Assembly (NCBI RefSeq): GCF_002836715.1
Contig: NZ_PJAT01000112.1
Span: 56,667 to 120,666 of the forward strand
Source of the DNA: Psychrobacter sp. 4Dc
GTDB lineage: Bacteria; Pseudomonadota; Gammaproteobacteria; Pseudomonadales; Moraxellaceae
Direction: 5' to 3'
Length of the DNA stretch: 64,000 nt
The notes under the pieces were generated by a model. That model was not told where the DNA came from, did not search any database, and saw nothing but the letters and a program-made list of their open reading frames with translations. Numbering within the stretch: the stretch's first letter is position 1; the number at the start of each line of letters is the position of its first letter. This document shows positions 9,003 through 19,072 of the stretch, piece after piece. The translations under genes were made by a program, and so were the position numbers.

Positions 9003-9856
9003 TGCTAAATGATAAATCACCATCGACCGAACAATCGACTAAGGCGCTGTCTGAATATGATCATACTGATGGACGTGACGGTCTCAGTCATCCCAAAAAA
9101 TCTGGCGTCGATTTTAGCCATGGTATTGCATTATATTTAGAAGATTTAAGTGTTTGGTTTGATTCGTTTCGCGCACTCAACAATCTGTCACTCTATATCG
9201 AAGAAGGCGAGCTACGCTGTATCATCGGCCCCAACGGCGCTGGCAAAACCACACTAATGGATGTCATTACAGGTAAAACCCGCCCTACCGAAGGCAGCGT
9301 GTTTTTTGGTCAGACTCACAACCTTGCCAGCTTATCTACCGAACAAATCGCTGAAGCAGGTATCGGCCGTAAGTTTCAAAAACCTACTGTCTTTGAGAAT
9401 TTTACGGTAATGGATAATCTGTTACTTGCTGCGCCAAAAGACAAACGTGTGGTTAAAAGCTTATTTAACAAACTCAATGCCGATACTCGCGATACCCTCG
9501 ACGCGACCCTACAACAAATTCGCCTGATCGATAAGATCAATAAACCTGCTGGCTTGCTCTCACATGGACAAAAGCAATGGCTAGAGATTGGCATGCTTTT
9601 GATGCAAAGCCCCAAGCTAATTCTGCTTGATGAGCCTGTGGCCGGTATGACTGATGCAGAAACTGAACATACCGCTGAGCTGTGTCTACGCCTTAAAAAG
9701 AATCATACCTTAGTAGTAGTTGAGCATGACATGACCTTTATCGATGCTATCAGTGAAAAAGTCACAGTATTGGCACAAGGGGCGATTTTGGCCGAAGGTA
9801 CGTTAGCGGAAGTGCAAGCCAATGAAGCAGTGATTGAGTCCTACTTAGGTCGATAG
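9002..9856 (+). CDS. urtD: urea ABC transporter ATP-binding protein UrtD
   Basis: UrtD is a LivG-type ATPase on the cytoplasmic face of the urea importer. The core has Walker A GPNGAGKTT, a signature-like region LSHGQKQWLEIG and Walker B LILLDEPVAGM, in the usual order. About 45 residues precede the ABC domain, rich in Ser, Asp and Lys, which is a longer leader than normal. The start at 9002 shares a base with the urtC stop and follows AGGAG. The total of 284 residues is otherwise close to family size. Confidence 0.92.
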   Translation: MLNDKSPSTEQSTKALSEYDHTDGRDGLSHPKKSGVDFSHGIALYLEDLSVWFDSFRALNNLSLYIEEGELRCIIGPNGAGKTTLMDVITGKTRPTEGSVFFGQTHNLASLSTEQIAEAGIGRKFQKPTVFENFTVMDNLLLAAPKDKRVVKSLFNKLNADTRDTLDATLQQIRLIDKINKPAGLLSHGQKQWLEIGMLLMQSPKLILLDEPVAGMTDAETEHTAELCLRLKKNHTLVVVEHDMTFIDAISEKVTVLAQGAILAEGTLAEVQANEAVIESYLGR

Positions 9857-9934
9857 CTAAACGTATCATCTAGACGAGCCAAACGAACATTCCCTTTGAA
9901 ATATTAGAAAAGTTTTAGAGTTTAGGAGACAGCC

Positions 9935-10633
9935 ATGTTACAAGTGAACGATATCAACCAGTATTACGGCGGCAGTCATATTTTACGAGATGTCTCGTTT
10001 ACAGCGCCTGTAGGCGCATGCAGCGTGGTACTTGGACGTAATGGCGTGGGCAAAACTACTCTGCTTAAATGCCTGATGGGGATACTACCGATTAAATCAG
10101 GAGAAATTTTGCTTAATGATAAAGACATCAGCAAGATGTCTCCAGAGCAACGGGTACGAGCAGGATTGGCTTATGTACCACAAGGCCGCGATATTTTTTC
10201 GACACTGACGGTAGAAGATAACATATTAATTGGTATGGCCAAGTTTTCACGCAGTAAGGCCAAACATGTACCCAAGCATTTATACGATATTTTTCCGGTA
10301 CTCGATGAGATGAAACATCGCCGCGGTGGTGATTTGTCTGGTGGTCAGCAGCAGCAACTTGCTATCGCCCGTGCCTTAGCCTCCGAGCCGACTGTGTTAA
10401 TTTTAGATGAGCCAACTGAGGGTATACAGCCTTCTATCATCAAAGATATTGGCCGAGTACTACGTGACTTGGCTGACAAAGGTGACATGGCCATTGTACT
10501 GGTTGAGCAGTTCTATGAATTCGCCGAAGATCTTGCTGACAATTACACGGTATTATCACGCGGCAAGGTAGTCTCACAAGGCGCAGGCGACACGATGGTC
10601 GAAAACAAAGTACAAGACTTAGTCGCCATCTAG
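9935..10633 (+). CDS. urtE: urea ABC transporter ATP-binding protein UrtE
   Basis: UrtE is the second, LivF-type ATPase of the importer. The 232 residues include Walker A GRNGVGKTT, signature LSGGQQQQLAIARAL and Walker B VLILDEPTEGIQPSI; the EPTEGIQPSII wording is typical of UrtE. The start at 9935 follows AGGAGA. A 78-base gap separates it from urtD. It closes the operon. No urease genes follow within the window, so the urea-splitting step must be encoded elsewhere or be absent. Confidence 0.92.
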   Translation: MLQVNDINQYYGGSHILRDVSFTAPVGACSVVLGRNGVGKTTLLKCLMGILPIKSGEILLNDKDISKMSPEQRVRAGLAYVPQGRDIFSTLTVEDNILIGMAKFSRSKAKHVPKHLYDIFPVLDEMKHRRGGDLSGGQQQQLAIARALASEPTVLILDEPTEGIQPSIIKDIGRVLRDLADKGDMAIVLVEQFYEFAEDLADNYTVLSRGKVVSQGAGDTMVENKVQDLVAI

Positions 10634-10950
10634 CTGCATTTACTTAGCTATATTGGCTTAACTGCGTTTATTTACGAACACTTGGTAGTGACCGCTTAAA
10701 ACAACAGAAATCACGCTTTTATTCTGAGCTGCTAGCTACCAAGATTACATATCATCACGAAAACACTCCTTAATTAAAGTCACTTTTTACCTCACTTCTT
10801 ATTTTTTGACTCTTAGCCTATATATTCTGTGCCATTTCAAAAACTCACATTACCAATATCCTCTGATTGGCGTCATAGCAATTGTGTATGCCCATTGAAC
10901 GAAATTTGCTATTATAGTCAGCATTTTATTATCAATATTATGATGCCCTT
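10634..10950 (+). promoter_or_regulatory. urtE-lgt spacer with extended -10 promoter for lgt
   Basis: No gene and no clear terminator are seen after urtE. TGCTATTAT at 10907-10915 is an extended -10 element with no good -35. It lies about 36 bases before the lgt start and is the likely lgt promoter. The surrounding 15 bases differ by one base from a motif at about 45070-45084. Confidence 0.45.
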
Positions 10951-11835
10951 ATGATGATTCATCCTCAGTACGATCCTGTAGCATTAGCAGTTGGACCTGT
11001 CGAAGTCCATTGGTATGGGCTGATGTATTTGTTGGCATTTGCCGCCGCTTACGGACTGGCATGGCACCGCAGTACCAAGCGTGAAGGCTGGACGACAGAT
11101 ATGGTCTCTGACCTAGTGTTTTTTGGCGCACTTGGTGTGATATTAGGTGGCCGTGTCGGCTATGTATTATTTTATCAGTTCGGTGAGCTACTCCAAAACC
11201 CTGCCTATCTGTTCAAGGTCTGGGAAGGCGGTATGTCATTCCATGGCGGTCTGATTGGTGTCATGTTGGGTATGCTGTATTTTGCCCGCAAATATAAAAA
11301 GACACCTTTCCAAGTGCTCGATTTTGTCGTTCCCTGCGTACCAACTGGTTTATTGTTCGGACGTATTGGTAATTACATCAATGCCGAACTATGGGGCCGC
11401 ATATCTGACGGTGGCTATAACTGGTTGACCTACTTCCCGCAGGCCGCTAGTGTTGATATGCAGCAGCTACAAGCTAATCCTGCGCTACAAGATCTGATGA
11501 CTGAAGTCAATGGTCAGTACCTGTTGCCTCGTCACCCGTCGCAACTGTATGAAGCCCTTGCAGAAGGTCTCCTGTTATTTCTATTCTTGTGGTGGTACTC
11601 ATCGAAGCCCCGTCCTCGGATGGCAGTGACCGGTGTCTTTATGCTTGGTTATGGCTTTAGCCGCTTTATCATTGAGTTCTTTCGCCAGCCAGACATCGAC
11701 CAAGGATTCATCTTGCTGGGTTGGATGACCAAAGGTCAGATACTAAGCGCCCCAATGATAATTATCGGTCTGTTCTTGATCGGTTACGCTTACAAACGTG
11801 GCATCTACGACTGGGGTAAGCAAGCTGCTTATTAA
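10951..11835 (+). CDS. lgt: prolipoprotein diacylglyceryl transferase Lgt
   Basis: Lgt moves diacylglycerol from phosphatidylglycerol to the lipobox cysteine of prolipoproteins in the inner membrane. The 294-residue protein has about seven membrane helices and the signature GRIGNYINAELWGR (G-R-x-G-N-[FY]-x-N-x-E). HGGLIGVMLG and HPSQLYEALAEG carry other conserved residues. Two adjacent ATG codons (10951 and 10954) are possible starts and neither has a clear ribosome binding site. It is followed by thyA, an arrangement conserved in many gammaproteobacteria. Confidence 0.95.
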   Translation: MMIHPQYDPVALAVGPVEVHWYGLMYLLAFAAAYGLAWHRSTKREGWTTDMVSDLVFFGALGVILGGRVGYVLFYQFGELLQNPAYLFKVWEGGMSFHGGLIGVMLGMLYFARKYKKTPFQVLDFVVPCVPTGLLFGRIGNYINAELWGRISDGGYNWLTYFPQAASVDMQQLQANPALQDLMTEVNGQYLLPRHPSQLYEALAEGLLLFLFLWWYSSKPRPRMAVTGVFMLGYGFSRFIIEFFRQPDIDQGFILLGWMTKGQILSAPMIIIGLFLIGYAYKRGIYDWGKQAAY

Positions 11836-11983
11836 GCCTACCCTTTTGTGATAAAGGTTGATGACTTAAAATAGGGTAAGCTGTCAAAACGCTTATCCTA
11901 GCAATACTTTCAATAATGACAGTGTATATATCGACTATCCATCTAGCCTGTATGTACTGTCAGCAGTAACTAAAGAGCATTTT

Positions 11984-12853
11984 ATGATCAATGGCACCCA
12001 AAGTAATAACGAGCAAGGCTATTTAGATTTACTACGCCACGTTCTCGACAATGGCAGCGAAAAAGGCGATCGTACTGGTACTGGTACGCTTAGCCATTTT
12101 GGCGCGCAGCTACGCTTTGACTTAGCAGATGGCTTTCCACTGCTAACGACCAAAAAGGTTCACTTTAAATCTATCGCTTATGAACTATTATGGTTTTTAA
12201 GTGGCAGCACTCATGTCGATTATCTACAACAGAATAATGTTCGTATCTGGAATGAGTGGGCGACAGCAGAACAGACAGCACGCTTCAACAGACCTGCTGG
12301 TGATTTGGGTCCTATCTATGGTCATCAATGGCGTAACTACGGCGCGACCAAAAATGAAGATGCCAGTTATAACGCTGATGGCGTCGATCAAATCGCACAG
12401 GTCGTTGAGCAAATCAAAACAAACCCTAACTCGCGCCGCTTGATTGTGTCAGGCTGGAATCCAGGTGAGGCAGAGCAAGTAGCCCTACCACCATGTCATA
12501 CGTTATTTCAGTTCTTTGTCGCAGACAATAAGCTGTCATGCCAGCTGTATCAGCGTTCGGCTGACTTATTTTTAGGTGTGCCTTTCAACATTGCGAGCTA
12601 TGCGCTATTGACTCATATGATCGCGCAGGTGTGTGGTCTAGAAGTTGGAGAGTTTGTTTGGACAGGTGGTGATTGCCATATCTATCAAAACCACCGTGAA
12701 CAGGCTGAGCTACAGTTAACACGCTCGCTATATAAACTGCCGACATTGTCTTTGAATCCTGATGTTAAAGACATATTTGCGTTTGAGTACGAAGACATTA
12801 GCGTCAATGACTATGAGTCGCACCCTGCTATCAAAGCCAAAGTTGCCGTATAA
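11984..12853 (+). CDS. thyA: thymidylate synthase ThyA
   Basis: ThyA methylates dUMP to dTMP with methylene-tetrahydrofolate, leaving dihydrofolate that the next gene product recycles. The nucleophile is Cys171 in [12 protein letters not shown]. The family blocks [54 protein letters not shown] and GDCHIYQNH are all present; the longest is quoted in part. At 289 residues it is longer than the 264 of E. coli ThyA, with extra residues around 95-140 as in many other species. It lies 148 bases after lgt and 64 bases before folA. Confidence 0.96.
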   Translation: MINGTQSNNEQGYLDLLRHVLDNGSEKGDRTGTGTLSHFGAQLRFDLADGFPLLTTKKVHFKSIAYELLWFLSGSTHVDYLQQNNVRIWNEWATAEQTARFNRPAGDLGPIYGHQWRNYGATKNEDASYNADGVDQIAQVVEQIKTNPNSRRLIVSGWNPGEAEQVALPPCHTLFQFFVADNKLSCQLYQRSADLFLGVPFNIASYALLTHMIAQVCGLEVGEFVWTGGDCHIYQNHREQAELQLTRSLYKLPTLSLNPDVKDIFAFEYEDISVNDYESHPAIKAKVAV

Positions 12854-12917
12854 AGTTAGTTTGATTAACTACGCTAAATAAAAGTAAAACTTAAGAATAT
12901 AATAAAAAGGATATATT

Positions 12918-13490
12918 ATGAGCTATGCCCATACCGAAGTTGCCCAAATCGCTGCTATTAGTAGCAATCGTTGTATCGGCAAAAACAATGAGCTACCGTG
13001 GCATATCTCAGCAGATTTGCAACATTTCAAAAGCATGACGACCAAAGAAAATGATAGTAAGATTCAAGGTATTGTGATCATGGGTCGTAAGACATTTGAG
13101 TCGATGGGTAGCAAACCATTACCAAAGCGTGTGAGCTTTATTGTTACGACACAGATGGATTATGCTGAGACGAAAGGTCTTACAGATAGCAGCAATGCTT
13201 ATGTGGTACACAACCTAGACGACGCTCTGACACAGGCAGCTAGCCTAGCACATGGCGCGCATCTCGATACGATTTGGGTAATTGGCGGAGAGCGCGTATT
13301 TAGTGATGCTCTGATGTACACCGACCGTATTGAGCTGACTCATGTAAATACTGATATTGCAGACGGCGATGCATTTTACCCTGAGCTGCCAGAACGCTTT
13401 AAAGTAGCAGACGAGTCTGAGCAGATGCACGATGAAAAAAGCGATTTAAGCTTTAAATTTACCACTTATAAAGTAGAAACTGATAAGTAG
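12918..13490 (+). CDS. folA: dihydrofolate reductase FolA
   Basis: FolA reduces dihydrofolate to tetrahydrofolate with NADPH and so regenerates the cofactor oxidised by ThyA. The protein shows the N-terminal IAAISSNRCIGKNNELPWHI block with the active-site loop, GIVIMGRKTFESMG for NADPH binding, and VIGGERVFSDAL. At 190 residues it is longer than the E. coli enzyme (159), with small insertions near 45-50 and 75-85. The start at 12918 follows AAAAGGA. It ends the lgt-thyA-folA group and is followed by a strong terminator. Confidence 0.95.
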   Translation: MSYAHTEVAQIAAISSNRCIGKNNELPWHISADLQHFKSMTTKENDSKIQGIVIMGRKTFESMGSKPLPKRVSFIVTTQMDYAETKGLTDSSNAYVVHNLDDALTQAASLAHGAHLDTIWVIGGERVFSDALMYTDRIELTHVNTDIADGDAFYPELPERFKVADESEQMHDEKSDLSFKFTTYKVETDK

Positions 13491-13502
13491 TAAAAGCCTA
13501 TT

Positions 13503-13556
13503 AAAAAAGGGGCAATCTTGGATAAGTAAAATTATCCAAGACTGCCCCTTTTTTTT
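13503..13556. terminator. strong terminator after folA
   Basis: AAGGGGCAATCTTGGATAA pairs almost fully with TTATCCAAGACTGCCCCTT across a short AT loop, and a T run follows. The A-run on the opposite side makes it probably bidirectional, serving the convergent uvrC as well. Confidence 0.92.
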
Positions 13557-13625
13557 AATCTTCACACAGTCTTATTTATAGTCAATTAATAAGATAAAAA
13601 CTGATGCTTGATAATATCTAACTCT

Positions 13626-15470
13626 TTACTCATGCAATACTTTATAAACCGTTTTTGCGAGTACTGGTCCGATACCTTGTACGCCTGCCAACTCCTGCTG
13701 TGAAGCACCAAGCAGCTGCTGCATACCACCAAAGTGATTGAGCAAGTCACGACGACGTTTCTCACCCAGTCCCGGTATTACCTCTAATACTGATGACGAG
13801 CGACGCTTATCGCGTTTTTTACGGTGAGCAGTAATCGCAAAACGATGCGCCTCATCACGAATATGCATCAGCAAGTGCAATGCTTTGCTATCCATCGGTA
13901 AATCTAACGGTTCGTGATCGATAAAGTGCAATACCTCAAGCCCAGCCTTGCGCCCTTCCCCTTTTGCCACACTGATGAGCAAGGTATCGCCAAGAATACC
14001 TAACTCAGTTAATACTTCTTTAGCAATGCCAAGCTGACCTTTACCACCATCAACCAATAGTAAATCCGGCAACGGCTGCTTTTTATAACGTCTGGTCAGC
14101 ACTTGTTTCATCGCCGCATAATCATCGCCACCTTGGATATCATGGATAGCATACTGACGGTAATCGCGACGGCGCGAGCCACCTTGGTCAAACACCACGC
14201 AGCTACCAATGGTCGCCTCACCCATCGTATGTGAGATATCGAAGCACTCAATGCGATCAATCGTCCGATCGGTGACAGTCGCCAGTACGTCTTTTAGCAC
14301 ACCAAAGCGCGCATGTAGCTCTAGATAATCGCCAAGCTTGGTTTTTAATGCATTACTGGTATTTAGTGTTGCTAAGTCCAGCCACTCTGAACGGTGCTCA
14401 CGCACATTGGTCTTGATGACCACCTTGTTGCCGAAATGCGTTGCCAATGCTTCACTAACTGCCACTTGATCTGGTATCTGATGGCTCAATATGATTTCAG
14501 CGGGCAAATCATCGGTCACTTGGAAATAAAATGACGTAATAAAAGCCGATAAATTATCCGCTAGCGACTCACTACTATCCACATCAGGGAAATAGTTTTT
14601 CCCGCCCAACACACGACCGCCACGTACCGTCAGTACGTTCACACAAGTCATGCCAGCCTGACTAGCAATCGCAATCACATCTGCCTCACCTTGTACGGTA
14701 TAGACCGCTTGCCTTGCTTGTACTTCACGTAACATAGACAGCTGATCGCGATAAAATACCGCCTTTTCGAAATCTAATGCTTCAGCTGACGCTTCCATCT
14801 TTTCAATCAGCGTACTATGGATGTCACTAGAGTCGCCCTTTAGAAAACGAATGGTATTACTCACATCTTCTGCGTACTCTTCTGGCGATACCAAACCGAC
14901 ACAAGGCGCACGACAACGTTTAATCTGATACTCAAGGCAAGGACGCTGACGCTGCTTAAAAAAGGTGTTAGTACATTGACGCATTTGAAACATCTTTTGC
15001 ATCAATACCAACGTTTCTTTTGCCGCATGTGCAGAGGGAAACGGGCCAAAGAATCGACCCTTTTGATGATTGCCTTTGCCGCGACCGTAGGCTAAACGTG
15101 GATAAGGCTTATCGGCTGAGATAAACACATAAAGATAGGATTTATCATCACGCAGCAGCACGTTATAGGGCGGACGATGCTCCTTGATTAGATTCTGTTC
15201 AAGCAACAGCGCTTCGGTCTCACTACGCGTAATAATAGTCTCAATATTATGAATCCGCGCCACTAGCGCCCGTGTCTTTGGATGGTCAATCGTCTTGGCA
15301 AAATAGCTATTTACCCGACTTTTTAGCGACTTAGCTTTACCAACGTATAATATATCGCCGTTCTTACCCAGCATCTTATACACTCCTGGCAAGTTAGGAA
15401 GGCGTTTAATCAGATGCTTAAGACGGGCTTTTTTATCATCGACAGGACTCGATTCTGAGACATTAACCAT
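13626..15470 (-). CDS. uvrC: excinuclease ABC subunit UvrC
   Basis: UvrC makes both incisions around a lesion marked by UvrAB in nucleotide excision repair. The 614-residue protein has an N-terminal GIY-YIG nuclease (GVY at 29-31, YVG at 42-44), a Cys-rich segment ([15 protein letters not shown]), a UVR helix pair that binds UvrB (about 205-245), the RNase H-like 3'-side domain ([12 protein letters not shown] and [10 protein letters not shown]) and tandem helix-hairpin-helix motifs at the C-terminus ([27 protein letters not shown]). The length is normal. It is transcribed alone. Confidence 0.96.
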   Translation of the reverse strand: MVNVSESSPVDDKKARLKHLIKRLPNLPGVYKMLGKNGDILYVGKAKSLKSRVNSYFAKTIDHPKTRALVARIHNIETIITRSETEALLLEQNLIKEHRPPYNVLLRDDKSYLYVFISADKPYPRLAYGRGKGNHQKGRFFGPFPSAHAAKETLVLMQKMFQMRQCTNTFFKQRQRPCLEYQIKRCRAPCVGLVSPEEYAEDVSNTIRFLKGDSSDIHSTLIEKMEASAEALDFEKAVFYRDQLSMLREVQARQAVYTVQGEADVIAIASQAGMTCVNVLTVRGGRVLGGKNYFPDVDSSESLADNLSAFITSFYFQVTDDLPAEIILSHQIPDQVAVSEALATHFGNKVVIKTNVREHRSEWLDLATLNTSNALKTKLGDYLELHARFGVLKDVLATVTDRTIDRIECFDISHTMGEATIGSCVVFDQGGSRRRDYRQYAIHDIQGGDDYAAMKQVLTRRYKKQPLPDLLLVDGGKGQLGIAKEVLTELGILGDTLLISVAKGEGRKAGLEVLHFIDHEPLDLPMDSKALHLLMHIRDEAHRFAITAHRKKRDKRRSSSVLEVIPGLGEKRRRDLLNHFGGMQQLLGASQQELAGVQGIGPVLAKTVYKVLHE

Positions 15471-15564
15471 AGAATTTATTGCTCTTAAAAATCTTAGTAA
15501 TACTGCTAGTTATGGGGCGGGAGTCATTGTTTTACAAGCTAATTATTATCGCAGTGCTACCCAT

Positions 15565-15592
15565 AAAAAAGCCAGCTTTCGCCGGCTTAGTT
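15565..15592 (-). terminator. terminator after the DUF3360-like gene
   Basis: Read on the minus strand, TAAGCCGGC-GAAA-GCTGGCTTTTTTA forms a compact hairpin (one G-T pair) with a T run, 33 bases after the stop of the membrane protein gene. Confidence 0.8.
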
Positions 15593-15624
15593 TGTTCTAT
15601 TATCGTTTATGCAATAACCTACTG

Positions 15625-17148
15625 CTAATGACGGAAGTTTGCCATCAATGCTGGGATACCCGGTAGCATACCGACGATAGCCATGACGCCTGTCAGTACC
15701 ACGAACATAATACCCGGTATGATCCAGCGGCTCATCTTAGTCAAATTCGCACTACGCTCTTTAGAGCCAATCAAGCCCAAGTTATCAAGCAACAACGTGA
15801 GCGACCAACCAAAGGCAGGATTCACCAATGCAGAGGCAAACACCACAATCGCAGCAGACTGCGTGGTTTTGCCTTCACGCGTCATCTCCATACCAGCTTC
15901 TAGTAATGGAATAAACACCCCAACGATCAAGGCCACACACATCACTGGTTGCCAGATGGCTAAATCCATTGGATAGCCCCAAACCCCTGCGATAATACAA
16001 AATAGAGCCGTCAATAAAGCACCGGCAGGAATTGGACGTTTAGCAATCGCCGCAGGAACAATATACGTTCCCCACGATGACGCAAAGTTGGCGCCGCCCA
16101 ATACAGAGCCGACTACCTGACGAAATGAAGCGCTAGTCATGGTGTCATCGATATCCATAAGCACTTTTTCAGTACGCTTAGGATAGCTAATTTTTTGAAA
16201 TACCTGATGGCCCAAAAAATCTGGTGACCACATCGCCACAGCCAAAATAGCAAACGGCAATACTACAATGAAGCTTTCAATCGTCGGCAGACCTAGCATC
16301 CAACCTGTATTTTCGCCCCACCAATACATTGGATTCATGTTTGGTAGACCTGGTGCTGTTTTGAACGCAAAAGGTGCGCCCAATGCAAAGGCAAGACCAC
16401 CACCTAACACACAGCTTAGCGGTACAGCGAGCCAACGCTTCTGCCAATGCTCAAGCAATGCATACAGCAGGATAGTCGCCAGAATAATAAAGAAAGCGAT
16501 ATGTGACATGCCAATCCCTTCTGCCCAAGCAAAGAGATTTTTGACCTGTGACGTGGTTCCGATAAAGCCCAAGTAAATCAAGAGGCCACCGCACACACCT
16601 TTACTGGTCAAGTTAGCAAGCAGACTCCCCCCTTTACTAATCGCGAGGAGCAGACCAAAAGCACCGATAAGCAAACCAAAAGCCATCGGGTGCCCACCAG
16701 CTGCTACCACAATAGGAATCAGAGGGATTAGTGGGCCGTGAGTACCAGCAAGGTTGGCTGTCGGCAGTAGAAAGCCCGAAAATAAAATAATAAAGAAAGA
16801 GACAATCAATAGCTCATAGCGCACGTTTTCTAGAACAAACGCATCACCTAGGCCAAGTGGACCTGCAAAGGTTGCTGCAATGGCGCCCACCATAACAACT
16901 TTACCGATGGTCGCGGCCATTGCTGGAATAGTATCTTCGTATTCAAAACGGTAATCACGGAATGGTAAATTAGGACGCCAGCGTTTCGGCTGCATGATTT
17001 GTAATTCATGGTTTAAATAAGCATCACGACTGTCGAAACTAGAACTGGGCTTATGCAAATCTACATAACTGCCTTGTACTTGACTGTCGTGGTTTACGTT
17101 CGAGGTCGGCGGATTAGACCCTGAAGAGGGGGTCTGAGGGTTACTCAT
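15625..17148 (-). CDS. multi-spanning membrane protein, DUF3360-like
   Basis: This 507-residue protein has a hydrophilic N-terminus of about 75 residues that includes NHELQIMQPKRWRPNLPFRD, followed by ten or more hydrophobic helices. The wording of that N-terminal block and of SWGTYIVPAAIAKRPIP matches what I remember of DUF3360 proteins, which resemble xanthine/uracil permeases in overall plan. The substrate is unknown. The ATG at 17148, after AAGGAAA, is preferred to the upstream GTG at 17151. It is a lone gene, so the neighbours give no clue to function. Confidence 0.7.
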   Translation of the reverse strand: MSNPQTPSSGSNPPTSNVNHDSQVQGSYVDLHKPSSSFDSRDAYLNHELQIMQPKRWRPNLPFRDYRFEYEDTIPAMAATIGKVVMVGAIAATFAGPLGLGDAFVLENVRYELLIVSFFIILFSGFLLPTANLAGTHGPLIPLIPIVVAAGGHPMAFGLLIGAFGLLLAISKGGSLLANLTSKGVCGGLLIYLGFIGTTSQVKNLFAWAEGIGMSHIAFFIILATILLYALLEHWQKRWLAVPLSCVLGGGLAFALGAPFAFKTAPGLPNMNPMYWWGENTGWMLGLPTIESFIVVLPFAILAVAMWSPDFLGHQVFQKISYPKRTEKVLMDIDDTMTSASFRQVVGSVLGGANFASSWGTYIVPAAIAKRPIPAGALLTALFCIIAGVWGYPMDLAIWQPVMCVALIVGVFIPLLEAGMEMTREGKTTQSAAIVVFASALVNPAFGWSLTLLLDNLGLIGSKERSANLTKMSRWIIPGIMFVVLTGVMAIVGMLPGIPALMANFRH

Positions 17149-17662
17149 CACATTTCCTTGTGTCGATTACGTCTTTGATTGACTGCACACGCTCTGCTCT
17201 AATGTCATAGACCAAAGCGCCTATTACAAACTGCGAACTATTGTATGCCAAGACTTGATGAAATGCGAACCTAAAACCATTTAAAGATACTATGTATCTC
17301 ATTATAATATATAAACTAAAGTTTCTATTTGAGACAAAATTAACCTTAATAGAAAACTATGAGGAAAAAATCTCTCTGTTATGGACTTTGAATTAGGATA
17401 AATGACCATTTTATGGATAATGATTTGCATCTAGATGATTTTTTATCACATAGATGAATAGCAAAGATAGTTATAATAAATAACGATCTTTACTTATAAG
17501 TGGGCATAAATATGTCATTTCGGTTACGCTTTAGAGCTAGCGGGCTGAGTACTTTTTAATTATGATAAATACTTTTTATCGATTTATTTCTCAGTGACAC
17601 TGTGTAAAACCGCATTATTGATACAATCAAAAAATTGAGAAAAAAGGCAACAGGACAAGTTT
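17149..17662. other. divergent intergenic region, no gene seen
   Basis: About 510 AT-rich bases separate two divergent genes. Several TATAAT-like hexamers exist but none has a matched -35, so no promoter is assigned. No RNA gene, repeat or hairpin with a T run was recognised. Confidence 0.4.
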
Positions 17663-18223
17663 ATGAGCGTATTACCTACCAACCTTGAGACCTTGAAACG
17701 TCGGGCCAAGCAAAGCATCATGCCGCTGCTGACACCGCACTTATTAAAGCTGCGCCTTAATACTTATGCACCATACATTGGCGCAGGTATCAAAATCGAT
17801 CATATCAGTCTCGATCAGGGTTTATGTGTGGTAAGCATGGGACTAAATACTCTGAACAAAAATATCGTCGGTACTCAGTTCGGTGGTAGCTTGTATTCGA
17901 TGGTTGACCCTTTTTATATGCTTATGCTGATGCATCAACTGGGTAGCAATTATGTAGTGTGGGACAAAAGCTCGCACATTGATTTTGTTGCGCCTGGCAA
18001 TAGCAAGGTCACTGCGCGCATGAAAATACCTAGCTCTGAAATTATTACTATTCAAGAGCTAGCAAAAGGAGGCGAAGCAGTATTCCGTGAGTATAAAGTC
18101 GACATCGTTGATGAGCAGCAAAAGCTAATCGCAACCGTTACCAAGACGTTATACATTAGACTGCGCAAATACAGTAAGTCCAAAGAGCAAATCAACCGCA
18201 TCGATACGTTTGATGCTCAATAA
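17663..18223 (+). CDS. hotdog-fold protein, DUF4442/thioesterase-like
   Basis: The 186-residue protein has no signal peptide. The central part reads GTQFGGSLYSMVDPFYMLML followed by WDKSSHIDFVAPGNSKVTARM, the helix-strand pattern of DUF4442 members of the hotdog thioesterase superfamily. The substrate is not known, and the family has diverged from classic PaaI enzymes in its catalytic residues. The ATG at 17663 is preceded by ACAGGACAAG. It is transcribed alone and ends at a strong terminator. Confidence 0.8.
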   Translation: MSVLPTNLETLKRRAKQSIMPLLTPHLLKLRLNTYAPYIGAGIKIDHISLDQGLCVVSMGLNTLNKNIVGTQFGGSLYSMVDPFYMLMLMHQLGSNYVVWDKSSHIDFVAPGNSKVTARMKIPSSEIITIQELAKGGEAVFREYKVDIVDEQQKLIATVTKTLYIRLRKYSKSKEQINRIDTFDAQ

Positions 18224-18286
18224 GTTTTAGCTTATAACTGGCACTGTCAGAGCTGATAAAACTTAAATTATTAATGTTATACATAC

Positions 18287-18323
18287 AAAAACCCCAATCT
18301 AGCTTGCGCATAGATTGGGGTTT
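18287..18323. terminator. bidirectional terminator between hotdog gene and rplS
   Basis: AAAACCCCAATCT pairs with AGATTGGGGTTT around an 11-base loop. A-rich and T-rich flanks lie on either side, so it can stop the + strand gene at 18223 and the minus-strand ribosomal operon. Confidence 0.88.
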
Positions 18324-18447
18324 CGTCTTTTTTGGTATGGCCCGCTTATTTATAAATAAACCTATGAATAAGGGCTTGTATCTACTATTACCTTGTCTTG
18401 AGCCAATACTAAAATTATAGGACTAACTCAAAACGGCAAACTTGTGC

Positions 18448-18867
18448 TTAGATACCAGGTGCAGTATCAACTGCATCAGGTACGCCAGCGTCAGTTTTTT
18501 TCTGAGCTGGACGTGGCGCAAGTTTTTCGCGGATACGTGCTGATTTACCAGAACGCTCACGTAAGTAGTACAGTTTCGCACGGCGAACAGCACCGCGACG
18601 TTTCACTTCGATGCTATCGATGATTGGTGAGTGCAATTGGAATGCACGCTCAACGCCAACGCCGCTTGAGATTTTACGTACGGTAAACGCTGAGTTTAAA
18701 CCGCGGTTACGCTTAGCAATTACAACGCCTTCAAACGCCTGTAAACGCTCACGCTCACCTTCACGTACTTTTACTTGTACCACAACGGTATCGCCGGGTG
18801 CAAAGCTTGGGCGCTCAAGCAATTGAGCGTTTTCGATGACCTGAACCAATGGATGCTTGTTGCTCAT
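18448..18867 (-). CDS. rplS: 50S ribosomal protein L19
   Basis: L19 sits at the 30S-50S interface. The core has the standard blocks [40 protein letters not shown] and VEKRRG-like [19 protein letters not shown]. The 139-residue length exceeds the usual 115-120 because of a C-terminal tail (about 118-139) rich in Lys, Pro, Ala and Asp. The start follows a GGAG ribosome binding site. It is the last gene of rpsP-rimM-trmD-rplS, 205 bases after trmD. Confidence 0.96.
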   Translation of the reverse strand: MSNKHPLVQVIENAQLLERPSFAPGDTVVVQVKVREGERERLQAFEGVVIAKRNRGLNSAFTVRKISSGVGVERAFQLHSPIIDSIEVKRRGAVRRAKLYYLRERSGKSARIREKLAPRPAQKKTDAGVPDAVDTAPGI

Positions 18868-19072
18868 GAGAGTTATCTCCTCACATTAGATAATAGAGGC
18901 TTAACGCATATCACCTGTTTGTAATAATTAATCGCATCTCTTTATAGTGAGACACAACGTAAATGGGTTATAACCAACGGCCACTATGTGATGACTCGTT
19001 TTATTATTGCTCAAAATTCTGTTTCTTAACTGTTTATCAAACCTAGTAACGATAAAGTCAGGTTTTAAAAAT

